This document shows, piece after piece, positions 27,801 through 39,627 of a stretch of DNA of 64,000 nucleotides (position 1 is its first letter; each line of letters begins with the position of its first letter). This DNA comes from Formicarius rufipectus (Eukaryota; Chordata; Aves; Passeriformes; Formicariidae). The stretch spans positions 3,808,557 through 3,872,556 of the forward strand of contig VXAU01000197.1 of assembly GCA_013399695.1 (NCBI GenBank). Reading direction: 5' to 3'. The notes beneath the pieces were generated by a model. That model was given only the letters and a program-made list of their open reading frames with translations, was not told where the DNA came from and ran no database searches. A program made the translations under genes and the position numbers.

Positions 27801-29194
27801 ATTTGGGGCAGCTTTTGTTCCCCAAAGTAACAGCTTGTGTCATGAACCCATGCCTGGAGGAGCAGGGAGGTTCTGGCCATAAGGAGCCCAGAGCACACAC
27901 TGGGTTTGGCTATGAGTTAGATTTCCTGCAATACTTTTTTTCCCAGCCTGCATTCTTGGTCCTCCCAGTATGGTACAACTCTGTGAAGAGCCACAGAAAC
28001 TCTGCAGGGAAGGGGAACTGACAGTGAGAGTTTCAGTCTCAGGGTTGAAGGGCAGCCCCAGCCTCGTGGGTCTCGGAATGTCCCCTGGAGACAAGGCAGG
28101 GATTGCGTTTAGGTTTTCCCAAGTCAACAACACGATCCAGAGCCAGTGCCCATCTCCCCCTGTGGATGGTCTCACACACTGCCCTGTTTCCCACACAGAA
28201 ACCCCGAGATTCAGGCAGTTCTGACAGCTCAGTAATTGCTGTTTCTAATCACGTCAGTCTGTGTTGACTCCAGTAGGCTCAGCTTAACTTCAGTGTGGTC
28301 ACAGTTTCAGGTTTTTTACACACAACGCTAACATGAAAATGTGCTTAACCAAAGGCCTGTGCCTTTCCAACTGGAGGTAGACTTAAGCATGTGATTTTAA
28401 ACTACTTTGTGCATTAACATTAACTCCAGTTGAAAGTATTTACATGGATTAAATACTTGCTTAAAATCTTTGCTATCTTGGGGTTTTTCTCTATAGCAAG
28501 TGGGAGAGACTTTGGCATCAGGTAACGTGTAGAAGGTGGCACAGGAGGTCCATGGCAGGACCTGGAGCAGACCCCATTTCTGCTGATTGGCATTCCTCTA
28601 CTTAGACATGATTTCCCTTTTCTTACGGAGGCAAAAGCAAACTTGGCACCCTGTCACTGCAGAGCTCTTGCTCTTTCCCTTTACTGGCACATGAACAAAT
28701 CTAAGTAGTGAACACCTGACCTCCTTCCCGAGAGTGTTAATAGTAAAACATTTTTTTCTACGGCACCAACAACACTTGGCATTGGCTTGGAGGCTCAGAA
28801 ATCTCTTTGCTTGGGCATTGTTTTGCTCAGACAAGGATGAAGTCTGGCTGGGAAGCAGCAAATTCTTCACTGTTTGCTTTCTCTTTTGTGTTTTCCTTTC
28901 AGTTCCTGGCCTGAACTGATGCTGGACATTAGCACCTGAGGCACACTTTGCATTGCAAAGGTTTGTGTGGTGAGGTGGATGGAGGTTAAGCAGACAGCTT
29001 TGTCCCACATGACTTAAAACTGTTCCCACAGTGAAGTCACTATATGGAGAAAAAAAAGCACAAAACATTTTTTTGGACAGCTTTACTGTGCTTGTATGAA
29101 TGTCATGAAAATCAAGTCTCACATCACACTGTGGTGCTGAGAAGAGTGGTTTCTCTTGTAGATTTGGCATTTCTTGGGTGGTGTTCCTGTGTAG
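15865..29194. other. Non-coding intronic block between two A-rich C-interrupted tracts
   Basis: Largely unique sequence. It contains a MIR-like relic at 26566-26625, a short T/G tract at 21934-21962, a run of ATATATAT at 24904, an AT-rich CNE-like stretch at 21.19-21.33 kb and a GC-richer patch at 27.53-28.22 kb with ORFs on both strands. The + strand ORF of 137 codons at 18309-18722 has no recognisable domain. No gene was identified. Confidence 0.55.
26566..26625 (-). mobile_element. MIR-like CORE-SINE relic, minus strand
   Basis: On the + strand: GAGATGAGGCCCACAAAGAC, then TTACTTGTCTGCTGTCACAG, then GAAATCTGGATTTTA. This follows the reversed MIR core (AATGAGGCACAGAGAGGTTA, ACTTGCCCAAGGTCACACAG, CTGGGATTTGA). 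It is a short, diverged match. Confidence 0.4.
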
Positions 29195-29303
29195 AGAAAA
29201 ACCAAAAACCAGCAAAAAACAAACAAACAAAAAACCAACCAACCAAACCAAAACAAAAGTAACAACAAAACCACAAACAAACAACCAAAAAACCCCAAAC
29301 CCC
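29195..29303. repeat. A-rich tract interrupted by C and CC (CAAA/CCAA type)
   Basis: About 109 bases of almost pure A and C with (CAAA)n and (CCAA)n patches and two G interruptions. On the minus strand it has no stop codons in the relevant frames, which lengthens an otherwise unremarkable ORF (28598-29284) to 228 codons. Confidence 0.9.
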
Positions 29304-32300
29304 AGTGTACATTATTGAGGGAAATTATATAAATTAAAAATACCTCTGCAGCTTTAAGACTCATGGCTGGCAGCCAGTTAACCTTATTTGTAGCTCATGA
29401 AAAAGAAGGAATCTCAGATTGCAATTATCTGTCTTCATACTCTACATTGTAGTATAGGTATTAATGTGTAATCACATTTTGGACACAAAAATGAGACTGT
29501 AATTTACAGGGCTGTGTCATTCACTAATTTCTTACTTAATGAGTGTAGTCTGGGCTGCTTTTGGCAGGAGGTGCACAAACTGCTGTGTGAGCTGCTCTTC
29601 TGGCTGTGACCTGAGTGTGTGTCAGCTGGGAAAGCCCAGGTAGGAAGCAGGATTCATTGAGAGGTTGTGTGTTACCTACTGCCACCCTGGGTTTCTGCTG
29701 CCCATTTCAGGCTCCTGGGGATTGTTTTATAATTTTCATTCTGTGACTAATGTAGAGCAGTGTCTCTTTAGGGGATATTTCCCTCAACAGCCAAGCACGG
29801 AGAGTGTTCCCTCTGGACAGTCTCAGCAGTCTGGGAGCATCACATTATTGCTTTGCAGGGCCGTAGGAAAGAAGATACTTGGCACAGCAGGGAATGTGCC
29901 TTATTTGGTGGTGTTATTTCAAAAGAGGCTCGAGAAAGATTGATCTCAAGCTTCACCCACAACATGAAAGTAGTTCCTCTTATAAAGGAAGGACAGCTCC
30001 ACAACAGGATTGCTTGTGAAAGAACCTGCATTCCTCCTGTGAGCACGGATGTGCTCTTGCTGCTCAGCTGCCATTCAGAATTGAACCAGCCCTGTTCATA
30101 TCCTTTCACATAAGAAACTTATGAACTTAGTTTATTAAAGAGACAGGGCAAACCCCCAAAAATACATGAGTCCTATCCATTTACAAGAAAAAAACATCTG
30201 CAGGCTGGCATTGCTGCTGTGGCTGTCCCAGGAAGTGATCGTGTCTTGAAGGGGAGAGGAACATGAGTGGTAGAAGCTTCTAGTCTAGTTCATGGCAAAC
30301 ATCACATTTATTTTTTTAGGATATGGCAAAAAGCATCATGATGTGCAGCATGCTATGGGACATCTTACGTGCCTAAACATTCATATTTCACAGTAATTTA
30401 TAATTTTCAAACTGTTTTTACATTATCACACTTGACATTGAATCTCTATTTATTTCTTAAAAAATACATTAAAAAAAATTACAAAGAGGAACTTTGATTT
30501 CCCTCCCCCTAAAAAAGCTTGGGAAAGAACCCCCCACTCATCTGCTCTGCCTACAGTGGTGCAGTTTAGAAGCCCAGTGATGTTGAAGGCCCCTGTGTGT
30601 CACAGAAGGGGTGACAGCTCAGCATAAGGACTTTGTCCTCCGTGGGGAGGTTTCTGGTTGCTCTCAGTGCTTGGCAGGGATGAGTGGCAGGACCCACTAC
30701 AGGTTTTGGAGGGTCAGACTTCTTCATCCAGACAACCAGAACTTGTGTGACCCACGCTGGGTATGCACTGAGGTGACAGGGGGCACTCTATGGGTGTAGC
30801 ACACTGGGGTTTATTTAACATCTGGGGCAAATCTTGCAAGAGTTTATTGCAAACAACTGAAGAGGTTCCCAAATGTGCATGAGCCAACGTGCTAATTCAG
30901 TGCAGTGATTCATCTCCACTGTGCTCTTGTGTTCAGGGAGGGAAAGCAGAGCTCTCGTATTGTTTAGCTGCTGGCACAAAATGACTAGTAATTGTCAGAA
31001 AGCATTTATTTTTCTCCCTTGACATTTCCTCCTAGCAACATGTAATATATACATTTCCTATAAATTGTAAGGCTTTTTTTTTTTTCCCTTTCCTCCCTCA
31101 GTTCTTTGTGAGTCAACAGCAAAATATTAGGTACAGGGAGGAGAACATGCAAGGAAGTAGCAGGTGTATGGCCCTCAAGGCCTGCAGCAGAATTCCTTCT
31201 GTAAACCCACAAGCAATGTTTTGAAGGCATTCAGATTTTAACTCTCAGCTGTACCAGCAGCTCTGAAGGGCACTGAAAAGCTTCCAAGAGTTTTTCTTGA
31301 GAAGCTAAGAGCACACAAATATCAAGCCTTGCAATGGAAACAAGAAATATTTCTTATACCTGAATGGTTTGAGAATTGGTGTCCTTTGCAAGAGAAAAAC
31401 AGAAAAGCAAAGGCAAGAATGTTGGTAAATTCCACAGTATTTCTTAGCATTGAATTGTATGAAAAATTGAAGTCAGAGATGTGTGTATGTTCATGTATGA
31501 ATGGATGTAAGACATTCTATCCTTAAACTTGCGTGCAACTGCTGCTTTCAGGATTTGGATAGCTGGAGGATGATACTTCCCCTTGAGGCCAACAATTTAA
31601 AATAAATTCCAGATATTATTACTTACATCTTGAGGTACCTGTAATATATATATTAAAAAAAAAATTTAAAAATATTCTATGAGGATGTCACAGCTTGAAA
31701 TTTAGACAGACATCTGAATAGGGCTTAGTGGGGAAGGAAAGGAATGGTACAGAGTTTATATACACCCATCGAGTCATGGTGTTTTCATAGTATGGGAGAA
31801 CAGACTCTGAAAAAAAGGGTAGGTCAGCATAGATTGCAGCTGTATTATGAACTTGTTCTGTGGTTTAGCTGCACCAGCCCCCCCAGCAGAAATGACCTGG
31901 AGATGGTTTTTGTTTTGCCTGGATGAATATTTGAGGTGGGCATAGGACCAGAAGATTTAATAAAGCTGGATCCCAAATATATCCACGCATCCATAACCTC
32001 AGTGTCACTAAAAATCAGCGCTGTCTCTCAGCAGCTTTTCCATCATGAATACAGGCTGTGCTGCTGCAGAGTCTGTCCTAGAGGCCAAAGAAATCACCTG
32101 GGAACATTATTCCAGGCAGGAACAGTTTCCTGGCCAGTTCTGGGATGTCTTTGACTATCTCTAGCAAGAACCTTCAGCTAGAGAAGTGTGAGAACTCCTC
32201 TCTGAATCAGGTTTATCTATTCATGGCTTCACATGCTGGGCAGCCCTCAGTCACCCTGTCTGCTGTAGTAGAGATGATTCTGAGCAGAAGAGACTGACAT

Positions 32301-35300
32301 CATCATTGCAGAGGTCTTGGGTTGTTTTTTGGTTTATAGAGAGTGCGGCTGTTGTCCTTCTCAAGAGCAAATGGACTGTGGTGAGTAAAGTTTACCTGCA
32401 AGGACATCCTGTTGTGTGCCTTATCACCAACCCATACTTTAATATTCCTGCCTCTCACAGTCTTACAACAGTCCAAAAGCTGAGTTATAGTGCAAGCTCC
32501 TTGGGCAGTAACTGGCACTTCACAGCAGTGCTGGACCTTGTAGCTTGTGGTGAATGTACAAAGAAGCAGGAAGGATACTGAACGCTGTGCCTTGAGCATC
32601 TGCCAGGCTGTGACCATACAAAAGTAGGTCATATACCATGAACTGTCTTTCTCCAGCCTTTCAGGCTCCAGTCTGGCTCGGGGGCTACAGCAGGAATTAT
32701 TTGGGGCATTGGAGATCTTATACATCAGCAACCTGTGTAATCCAGAGCTTTAGGATGTGCCAGCTGTATCCAGAGCAGTGGCAGGCTCAGAGGACAGTAC
32801 GTATGTGCTGTCCCTGAACTCAGGAGGAGCAAATGCACTCTGCCAAGGCTTGGTCTAGGCTTGCCCCAAGGGTTAAAGACAAAAGCATCTTGGAGGATGG
32901 AAAGACGTACCAGATGGAATTACTTACCCTCGAAGGTTTTGGTAGACTTGTAGCCCTGGGTCCTGGATGAAACAGGATTGCTTAAGTCAGCTCCACTCCT
33001 CAGACATGAGAACTATCAAAGTTCTTATATATAATTTATCCTTCCTTTTAGATGGATTTCTTTTTCATCTGCACCTCTGAATGTGTTGTTTCTTCTGACA
33101 TTTTAGTCTGAGGCTAACGTTTTGCTGATCCAGAAGGGTCCAAGGGGTATTTTTTAGCCTTTTGAGCATTGGTTCAATATTTTACATGTTAGAAATGAAC
33201 AAAGAACAGAAAACTCAGCAATCATGCTCTGGACTTAGCTCAGGGGAAGAGCCACCCAACTGAAGGCTTGAGGCAGGAATTACCCTCTGGTGAACAGGGT
33301 GCTCCTCGCATGAAACAGGGTCTGAAAACATGTCCTAGGTTCATCCTCAAAATTAAAAGACATAGATGTAAGCTGAAAATACTGAAAATAGTTGAAAATA
33401 GTTAAGCTGAGCTTTACAATGTTCCACCCAAATGTTTTAAAACAGTATCTAAATATCTGGATTTCCTAATTACATTTTATTTCCTTTTTCACGTACAGAT
33501 AAGTGATGGCTGCCTGACACTTGTCTAACAATTTCATCTCTCACTGCACTAGGCTCAAATTAAAGCAAGGTGTTCTTTAAAATTGGAAGTGTGAAAGGTT
33601 GTAAAATTGTCCTCAGAAGGTCCTTAATCTCAGCCAGCCACTCAACTGTACTGGATCTTAACCTCCTTTTTATGTGTTTCTGATGCTGAATACAGCAGTA
33701 GTTGAACCCTGTAGGAGCTGGTATCTTTGGCTTAATTCTGTGACCAAATGTAAGCATTTTCCGCTGCATTATGGACTTTCCATCACCACCATCTTTCTTT
33801 TTTTCTTTTTCCTTCTTTTAATAATCCACTCCGTCAAAATATCAAAGCAGCATTTATTTATTTAGTGTAATTTATTTATGTTAATTTTAAATAGAGCTTA
33901 TCTTGTGTGTTTTCACTGACTTTTATACACCATAAACTTGTAGCTTGTGGAAGTTCCCAAACAGAGTTCCTGGTACCTTCAGCAGAGTGGGAAAAGCAAG
34001 TCTGCTTCCCATCTGCCTGTCCTGTGCAGCATCACACCTTCTTTTTTGTGAAAGCAAATTTAATCCTTCCAAGTAGCGGTGCCACCTCAGCAGGTCAGCC
34101 TCGGTGCTAATGTGCTGTGGTATTTAGAATTGAGCAGGATGGATAGAGGAGATTTCCCACCCCCGATTTGGAGAAAAGGTATTTGCTCATTTTGTGACCT
34201 GGTAGGACTTACACAACCAATTGCATCTCGGATGGGAGTGTAGGTATTACTCAGTAGCAATATCCTGCATGTTAATCTGTTAAGCTCTATACACAATTCA
34301 GAGAAACCTTTGGTGTTAGTGTATTTATAGGAGTACTTGCTTAAAATCTAGGCTTTCTGAAAAGAGCATGTCTGCTGTGTTAAGCACACTTGAACTGTAG
34401 ATTTCAATGGAAATTAAGAGCTTTTGCATCTTGATAGATCAAAGATGTAGCCAAAAGCACAGAAACATCAGCAGGCTCTCTGGGCCACCTGTGCAGTTCA
34501 TAGAAATGGAGTGAAACTTGATTTTTCTTTTGTTTTAAGTCCAGATCTTGTATCAACTATTGCAAGTAGGAATGAAGAATTAGAGGGGTTTATGCATTCT
34601 ACAGAGAATTTTGAAGGTAGAGGCAGTTCCTATTCTGTGTCCACATGCCTAAAAGGCATTTTCTGAAACGTTTGTGAGGAACTGGAAAGAATCATCACTG
34701 TGTCAGTACAGGGATCAGGAGACAGGAGATAACAGCCAAGTACCTCAATAACCAGCCTGCAATATTAATTTTGGCCTTTTTTTCTTTCCCCCCACTGGCC
34801 TTTCAAGCTGTCTCTATTCTGCTTTGAGCAGAAGATTAGAGTTGTGTCAGAGACTGTCGTGTTAACCCAGTCATTGAGGTGCCTTGGTCATCCAAGGCTC
34901 TGGAATGAAAAATCCAGCTGATAGGTTGGCCCTTCCCATTGTTTCCCAGTGCCTGCAGTGAGCCCTGCAGCATTTGGAAGTGCTGACTGGACTTAGCAGA
35001 GATCTGACAGCATTCAGGAGGTTTCTGATTATCCATTCTTCCCCTTGGACAAAAACTTGCTTCATAATCTTAGAAAAGCCTTCTGATAGAAAAGACAGCT
35101 GGAAAGGAGAGAAGAGTTAGAGGCAGGGGAAGGGATAATCTGAGGTATAAGTAGCCTCAGTTTTATTCAGCTCTGTGCCAGAATAACCCCTCTGATGTTC
35201 AGTGGACTCATTCCTCACTTCAGCAGGCAGGCAAGCGTGCAAAAATATATTTGCTTGTTTGAAGTGCTGTGTGCTTTTTGCAAATTAATAGTTAATTAAC

Positions 35301-36002
35301 ATTGGGGTCGAAGGAGAGAAGACAGAGAGAGGTGATATATGGAATTGTGATGATGTGTTTTACGCCTGGAAATGACTCAAGAATATTGTGTCACAATGTG
35401 AAGAACTGGGATGGAATCACAGTGCACAAGACCTGTTTTCATTTAGGGTGACAGTGAGTTCAGGCTTCATCCCAAATGCCCCTGCAGTGTGGTCTGATGG
35501 ATATGACAATACTCAGGGAGTCAAGACCATTACAGTGGAAACTGCATCCTCATCGAAGTAGTAACATCCCCATTTATTTCAACCAGGGCCTGGGCTTTAC
35601 CTCTTTTCCTACCTCGTCTAATAACCTGCTCTGGCCACTCCATGCCCTTGAATGGGATGCTGTGCAGCTGGCAGATCACATGGAGCCACTGACTCCTGCC
35701 TCCAAAGTACCACAGTGGTGCTGGGCAGGTGGCAGGCAGGGATGCTCCTGCCCTTGGAGACAGCCAGGCCATCAGCAGCAGCAGCTCAGGAGTGTAGGTG
35801 CTGCACCCCACTCTGCTGAAGGCTGCAGAGCTCCCCCCCAAACCATCTTGGTCAAGGGGCTGCATTTCTGTGTTTCCTGGTGTTTTTTAACATGTGGAAT
35901 GCCTGTTGCTCCACCTGCATCTCCACAAAGCGGTTTAGGATCTCTGCAGGAAAGAACCCAGAGAGACCTCAGTTATTATTATAACTGTCAAAATGTATTC
36001 TG

Positions 36003-36038
36003 AAAAAAAAAACCAAAAAAAAACCCAAAAAATAAAAT
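36003..36038. repeat. Short A-rich, C-interrupted tract with AATAAA
   Basis: A runs separated by CC and CCC, ending in AATAAAA. It begins at the stop codon of a 175-codon ORF on the + strand, so it could be a retroposon-type A tail. No target-site duplication was established by eye. Confidence 0.8.
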
Positions 36039-37514
36039 TGGTGTCACTATGTCAAGGTCTCCAGGCATATGGGTAGAATCTCAACCAACTGCTTTATGGC
36101 TAACTTGGTATTTTCTCCCCCTCTTTCTCTCTCCCCCCTTCAGTGTTTGAAATAAGAATCGCCTCTGCAAATTCCAGGGGTGAGGCTGCAGCTGGCATGT
36201 ATGAAGATTCCCTTTGCTCCCACAGTGGGGTGTATAATTGACAGTAAATGGCTGTAAAATTCAGAGCTCAAGGGCTGGAGTTTGGGATTTTTTTTTTTTC
36301 AAGCCATCCCCCTGGAAAAGTGTTTGATCGATGGCTGAGCATTTCAGTCTGGTATTAATAAATGCCAGAATGTTAAAGACCCCTTTTAAGACTAAATAAT
36401 CTAATTCACTTTATAATCCTGAATATTGTTTAAAAAGAAATAAGAGTCATAATGAAAACAAATTACCCTTTATTTAAATATTAATCTTTTATGGTAATTA
36501 TGCCTGAATAAATATTTCACTTGCAAAGAGTGGGTTGTATTGTCAAACACTGACAGCTGTGCTGTGACTGAATTCAGGGTCCTGTATTTGTGCTTTGTGA
36601 GGATGAGCTGCAATGCTTTGAGAGCTTTCTTCTGCTCTGCCTGTTGTGTGTGTGTCACTGTGTGTTTCAGAGAGGCTCCCTTAGTGATGGATGCTTTGCT
36701 GAAGGAACGGAGGGACATCAGATTGGCACAGACTCCTCACTGGGCTTGTTTCAGTTGGATTAAAATGATCTATATCTTCATAAAGGCAGCTGCATTCACA
36801 GCACTGGGGGCTTTGTGTTGTCTACAATCTTCTCTTGTAGGTTTAGGGGGAGCTGGTGGAGCTGATGCTCTGAGTTAGTGCTACTAACCTAATCTGGTTA
36901 TAAAAGGATGTGCCACTGAACTTTTTCTTCTTTAAACAGACAACTTGGATGTCTGGTCTTTTCAAAAAATGTATCATCAGCCATTACTTTTATTTTTCAT
37001 AATTTCTCTTTCCCTGCTGAATTTTGCGGAATGCAACTGCATTGGTGAAGACCAGAATTACCACCAAACAGTCTCCACATTTGAAAGGCTTCAAAACAAA
37101 CTAAAAGAGGACTTAATACCTTTGTTTTGAAGGCTGACCAGAAGGCAGATGTTGCAGTGATCTATTACATATTTGAATGCAGTGCTGTGGAATAATCTAG
37201 GTAGAAAAGAACTTGGTTTCTCAAACCTAGCTATTCTGATATGTACTGTCCTAAGCTTTGCAGCTCAGGGAGACCAAGAAGTTGTGATCTAGAAAACCCA
37301 GACCATCCTTCAAGGTGTTCCACTCTGATGGATGTACTGCAAACAAGTCTCATCTACTGATGTCAAAGGATGAGGTTCTGCTTTTGTAGCATCCTGATGG
37401 TCAAAGTTTGTTTCTTTGAAAATCCTAATTTAGCCCTGAACAACTTCTTTCTGGCCTTGACTGCCAAACCTGAGAGCCCTGAATCATATGCCCAATGTCA
37501 GAAAACCATAGGGA

Positions 37515-37600
37515 AGAGTGGCAAAGCAGCTTGCCCAAGGTAACTCACCAGAGGAGTGGCAGGGCCAGACATCTCCTGTGTTCTCAACTCAGTGTTTTAT
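37515..37600 (-). mobile_element. MIR-like CORE-SINE relic, minus strand
   Basis: On the + strand: CAGCTTGCCCAAGGTAACTC, then CAGAGGAGTGGCAGGGCCAG, then ATCTCCTGTGTTCTCAACTC. It closely tracks the reversed MIR 5' half (TAACTTGCCCAAGGTCACAC, AGTAAGTGGCAGAGCCAGGA). This is the clearest of the minus-strand MIR-like matches in the window. Confidence 0.55.
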
Positions 37601-38810
37601 GTCAACAGCAATATTTCACCTTTCTGTGGCTGCTCCTGTTGTATTTCTGCTCGAAAATGGACCCAGTGCCATGGTGTCCGCTTAATTTAGTCCGGTTCTG
37701 ACAGGGAATTTCACCTGGAACTTCAGCAGTGGGATAGGATAAGTTTCTGTTTCCATCAGCCCTGAATTTTCTGTATTTGATGAGAAGAGCAAAGGACCAG
37801 CATGTTTTCAATATATGGCTTTCTGAAAACAGGAGCACACTTTAATGTACGCTCACCAGCACTGATGGATGGATGCCACTTTTTTCCTACCTACAGGAGA
37901 AACATCTGCTATGGCACCATTAATTTCTTTAATCCTCTTCATTCCTCTTTCTTACACAAATGGCTTCCAAGTTGTTTCTACTTCGTCTCTTCTCCACGCA
38001 GTTCGTCTGCTCACTTCTCACATTTATGTAAAAACTTTGGCATCAATCCTTGGCTGTTTCATATTTTAGAATATTTTGTTCCTTAGCATTGGAAACATTT
38101 GCACCAGAAATTCAGATATGATTTTGTTGCTTCTTGTTTTACATCTCCACAAATTTTGCAGAACACAATGTTTCTTTTATGAACAAACAGTAAGAGTTCT
38201 AAATTATTAAATATGGAAATAAGAGATAGTGACATATATGGGAGTTCTTTTCTTTTGGAATTGTCAAAGAAAACATTGATTCATTCATGTTATCACTTAC
38301 TTTTACCAAGAAGAAAAGAGTTGATTCCTTTGCTTTCCTTTAAGTTTTGGAGTTACTGCCATTCATTGTGTGTCCTAGGAAGCTGCGGTATAGAAAATAA
38401 TCATATTGCATATTAAATTTACATTAGCTCTGCTAACAATCATAAGCAGCTCATGAGATATCAAGTGTACTCTGTGCAGAGAAGCTTAATAGTGAGAGAA
38501 AGAGCCATTTGTTCTTGATAACATTATGAACTTTGGTTTGCTGCTTTCCTTATGCAGTCAGGATGTCTGGGAGCAAAAGTGTAGGTCATGCTCTTAATTA
38601 TGTGGGAGACCTATTTCCAGGTTCTGTGTTCCTCCCAGGGTCATTTTCATGCAGCATTGAACAGGGGTCAGCAATAATTCTCTCCACGTATAATTTGGTG
38701 ACTTTACTGAGTTGAACTGGTGATTTGGCTGATAAATGAGAGCCTGGCTCAGCAGACTCTTTAGATTCATTCCTATTTAGCTGAGTACTTACACATATGC
38801 TTAACTTATA

Positions 38811-38895
38811 AAATGAGACTGAGTCCCAGAAGACTGAAGGAGTTTGCTTCAGTGGTTTGCTGAGCAGAGGTCAGCTTTGGAACTGGGACCTGAAA
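38811..38895 (-). mobile_element. MIR-like CORE-SINE relic, minus strand
   Basis: On the + strand: AAAATGAGACTGAGTCCCAG, AGGAGTTTGCTTCAGTGGTT, then GAGCAGAGGTCAGCTTTGGA and ACTGGGACCTGAA. It resembles the reversed MIR core in order (AAACTGAGGCCCAGAGAGGT, TTGCCCAAGGTCACACAGCT, GGCAGAGCTGGGATTTGAA), with many substitutions. Confidence 0.4.
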
Positions 38896-39482
38896 TAAAA
38901 TCAGGGAGCCATAAAAGTTAAAGAGTATTTTGGTTAGCAACCTGGTTTCTGTGTGTTTGCTGCTTAGGAATGAGGACATACATGGATTCCTAGGGAGTAC
39001 ACTGCATCTCTTCTGGCAGAGGCTTTAATCACTTGTCCCTTCTCTTCTACTCTGTCTGCTTCCAAAAATTTAATACTTCTTAACCTCTGTCCTTCTGCCT
39101 AATTTTGTAGAAGTCAGTCTAATGTTACTGGAGAGAATGGCAGACACCCAGGTGTACTGATGGCATCATCCTTTCTTTATTAAGGAGCTTGGAAAAAATC
39201 CCAACAACCAGAAAAGGCTTGTTATAGCCATGTGAGCCACTGCAGAAATGATTTCTTTCTGAGCATTTTATCCTATCTAATTTTCAACTTTTCCAGCTAT
39301 TGTGTTTGCCATTTCTTTTTGAGACTCTGCCACTACCTTTTTGCTTTGAATTTGCTCTGTATTTCCTGTTGCTTCTAATTATACTCTCCTGCCTACCTGC
39401 TCTAGCAATTTTCCCTCCTTGGTGCATAAGTCCTTGAAATATTTGTGGAAAGTTACCACTTTCTGTTTCTTCTTTCTTTTGA

Positions 39483-39627
39483 GTTTTTTGGGTTTTGGTG
39501 TTGGTTTTTTGTTTGTTTTGGTTGGTTGGTTTTTGTTTGTTTGTTTTGATTTGGTTAAGTTTTTGTGGTTTTGTTTTTATTTGGTTTTTGTTTTCTGTTT
39601 GTTTGGGTTTGTTTGTTTGTTTGTTTC
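39483..39627. repeat. T-rich tract interrupted by G and GG (GTTT/GGTT type)
   Basis: About 145 bases dominated by T and G, with (GTTT)n and (GGTT)n patches. It is the reverse-complement form of the A/C tracts at 15.8 and 29.2 kb and ends in (GTTT)n just before TTTCAGAAAATC. Overlapping hydrophobic ORFs here (80 and 103 codons) are artefacts of GTT, TTT and TTG codons. Confidence 0.9.

Noticed and set aside
28598..29284. 228-codon minus-strand ORF, the longest in the window
   Set aside because: Its N-terminal third is translation of the A/C-rich tract (V, F, L and W runs from GTT/TTT/TTG codons). The remainder has no recognisable domain. The length is explained by stop-free simple sequence.
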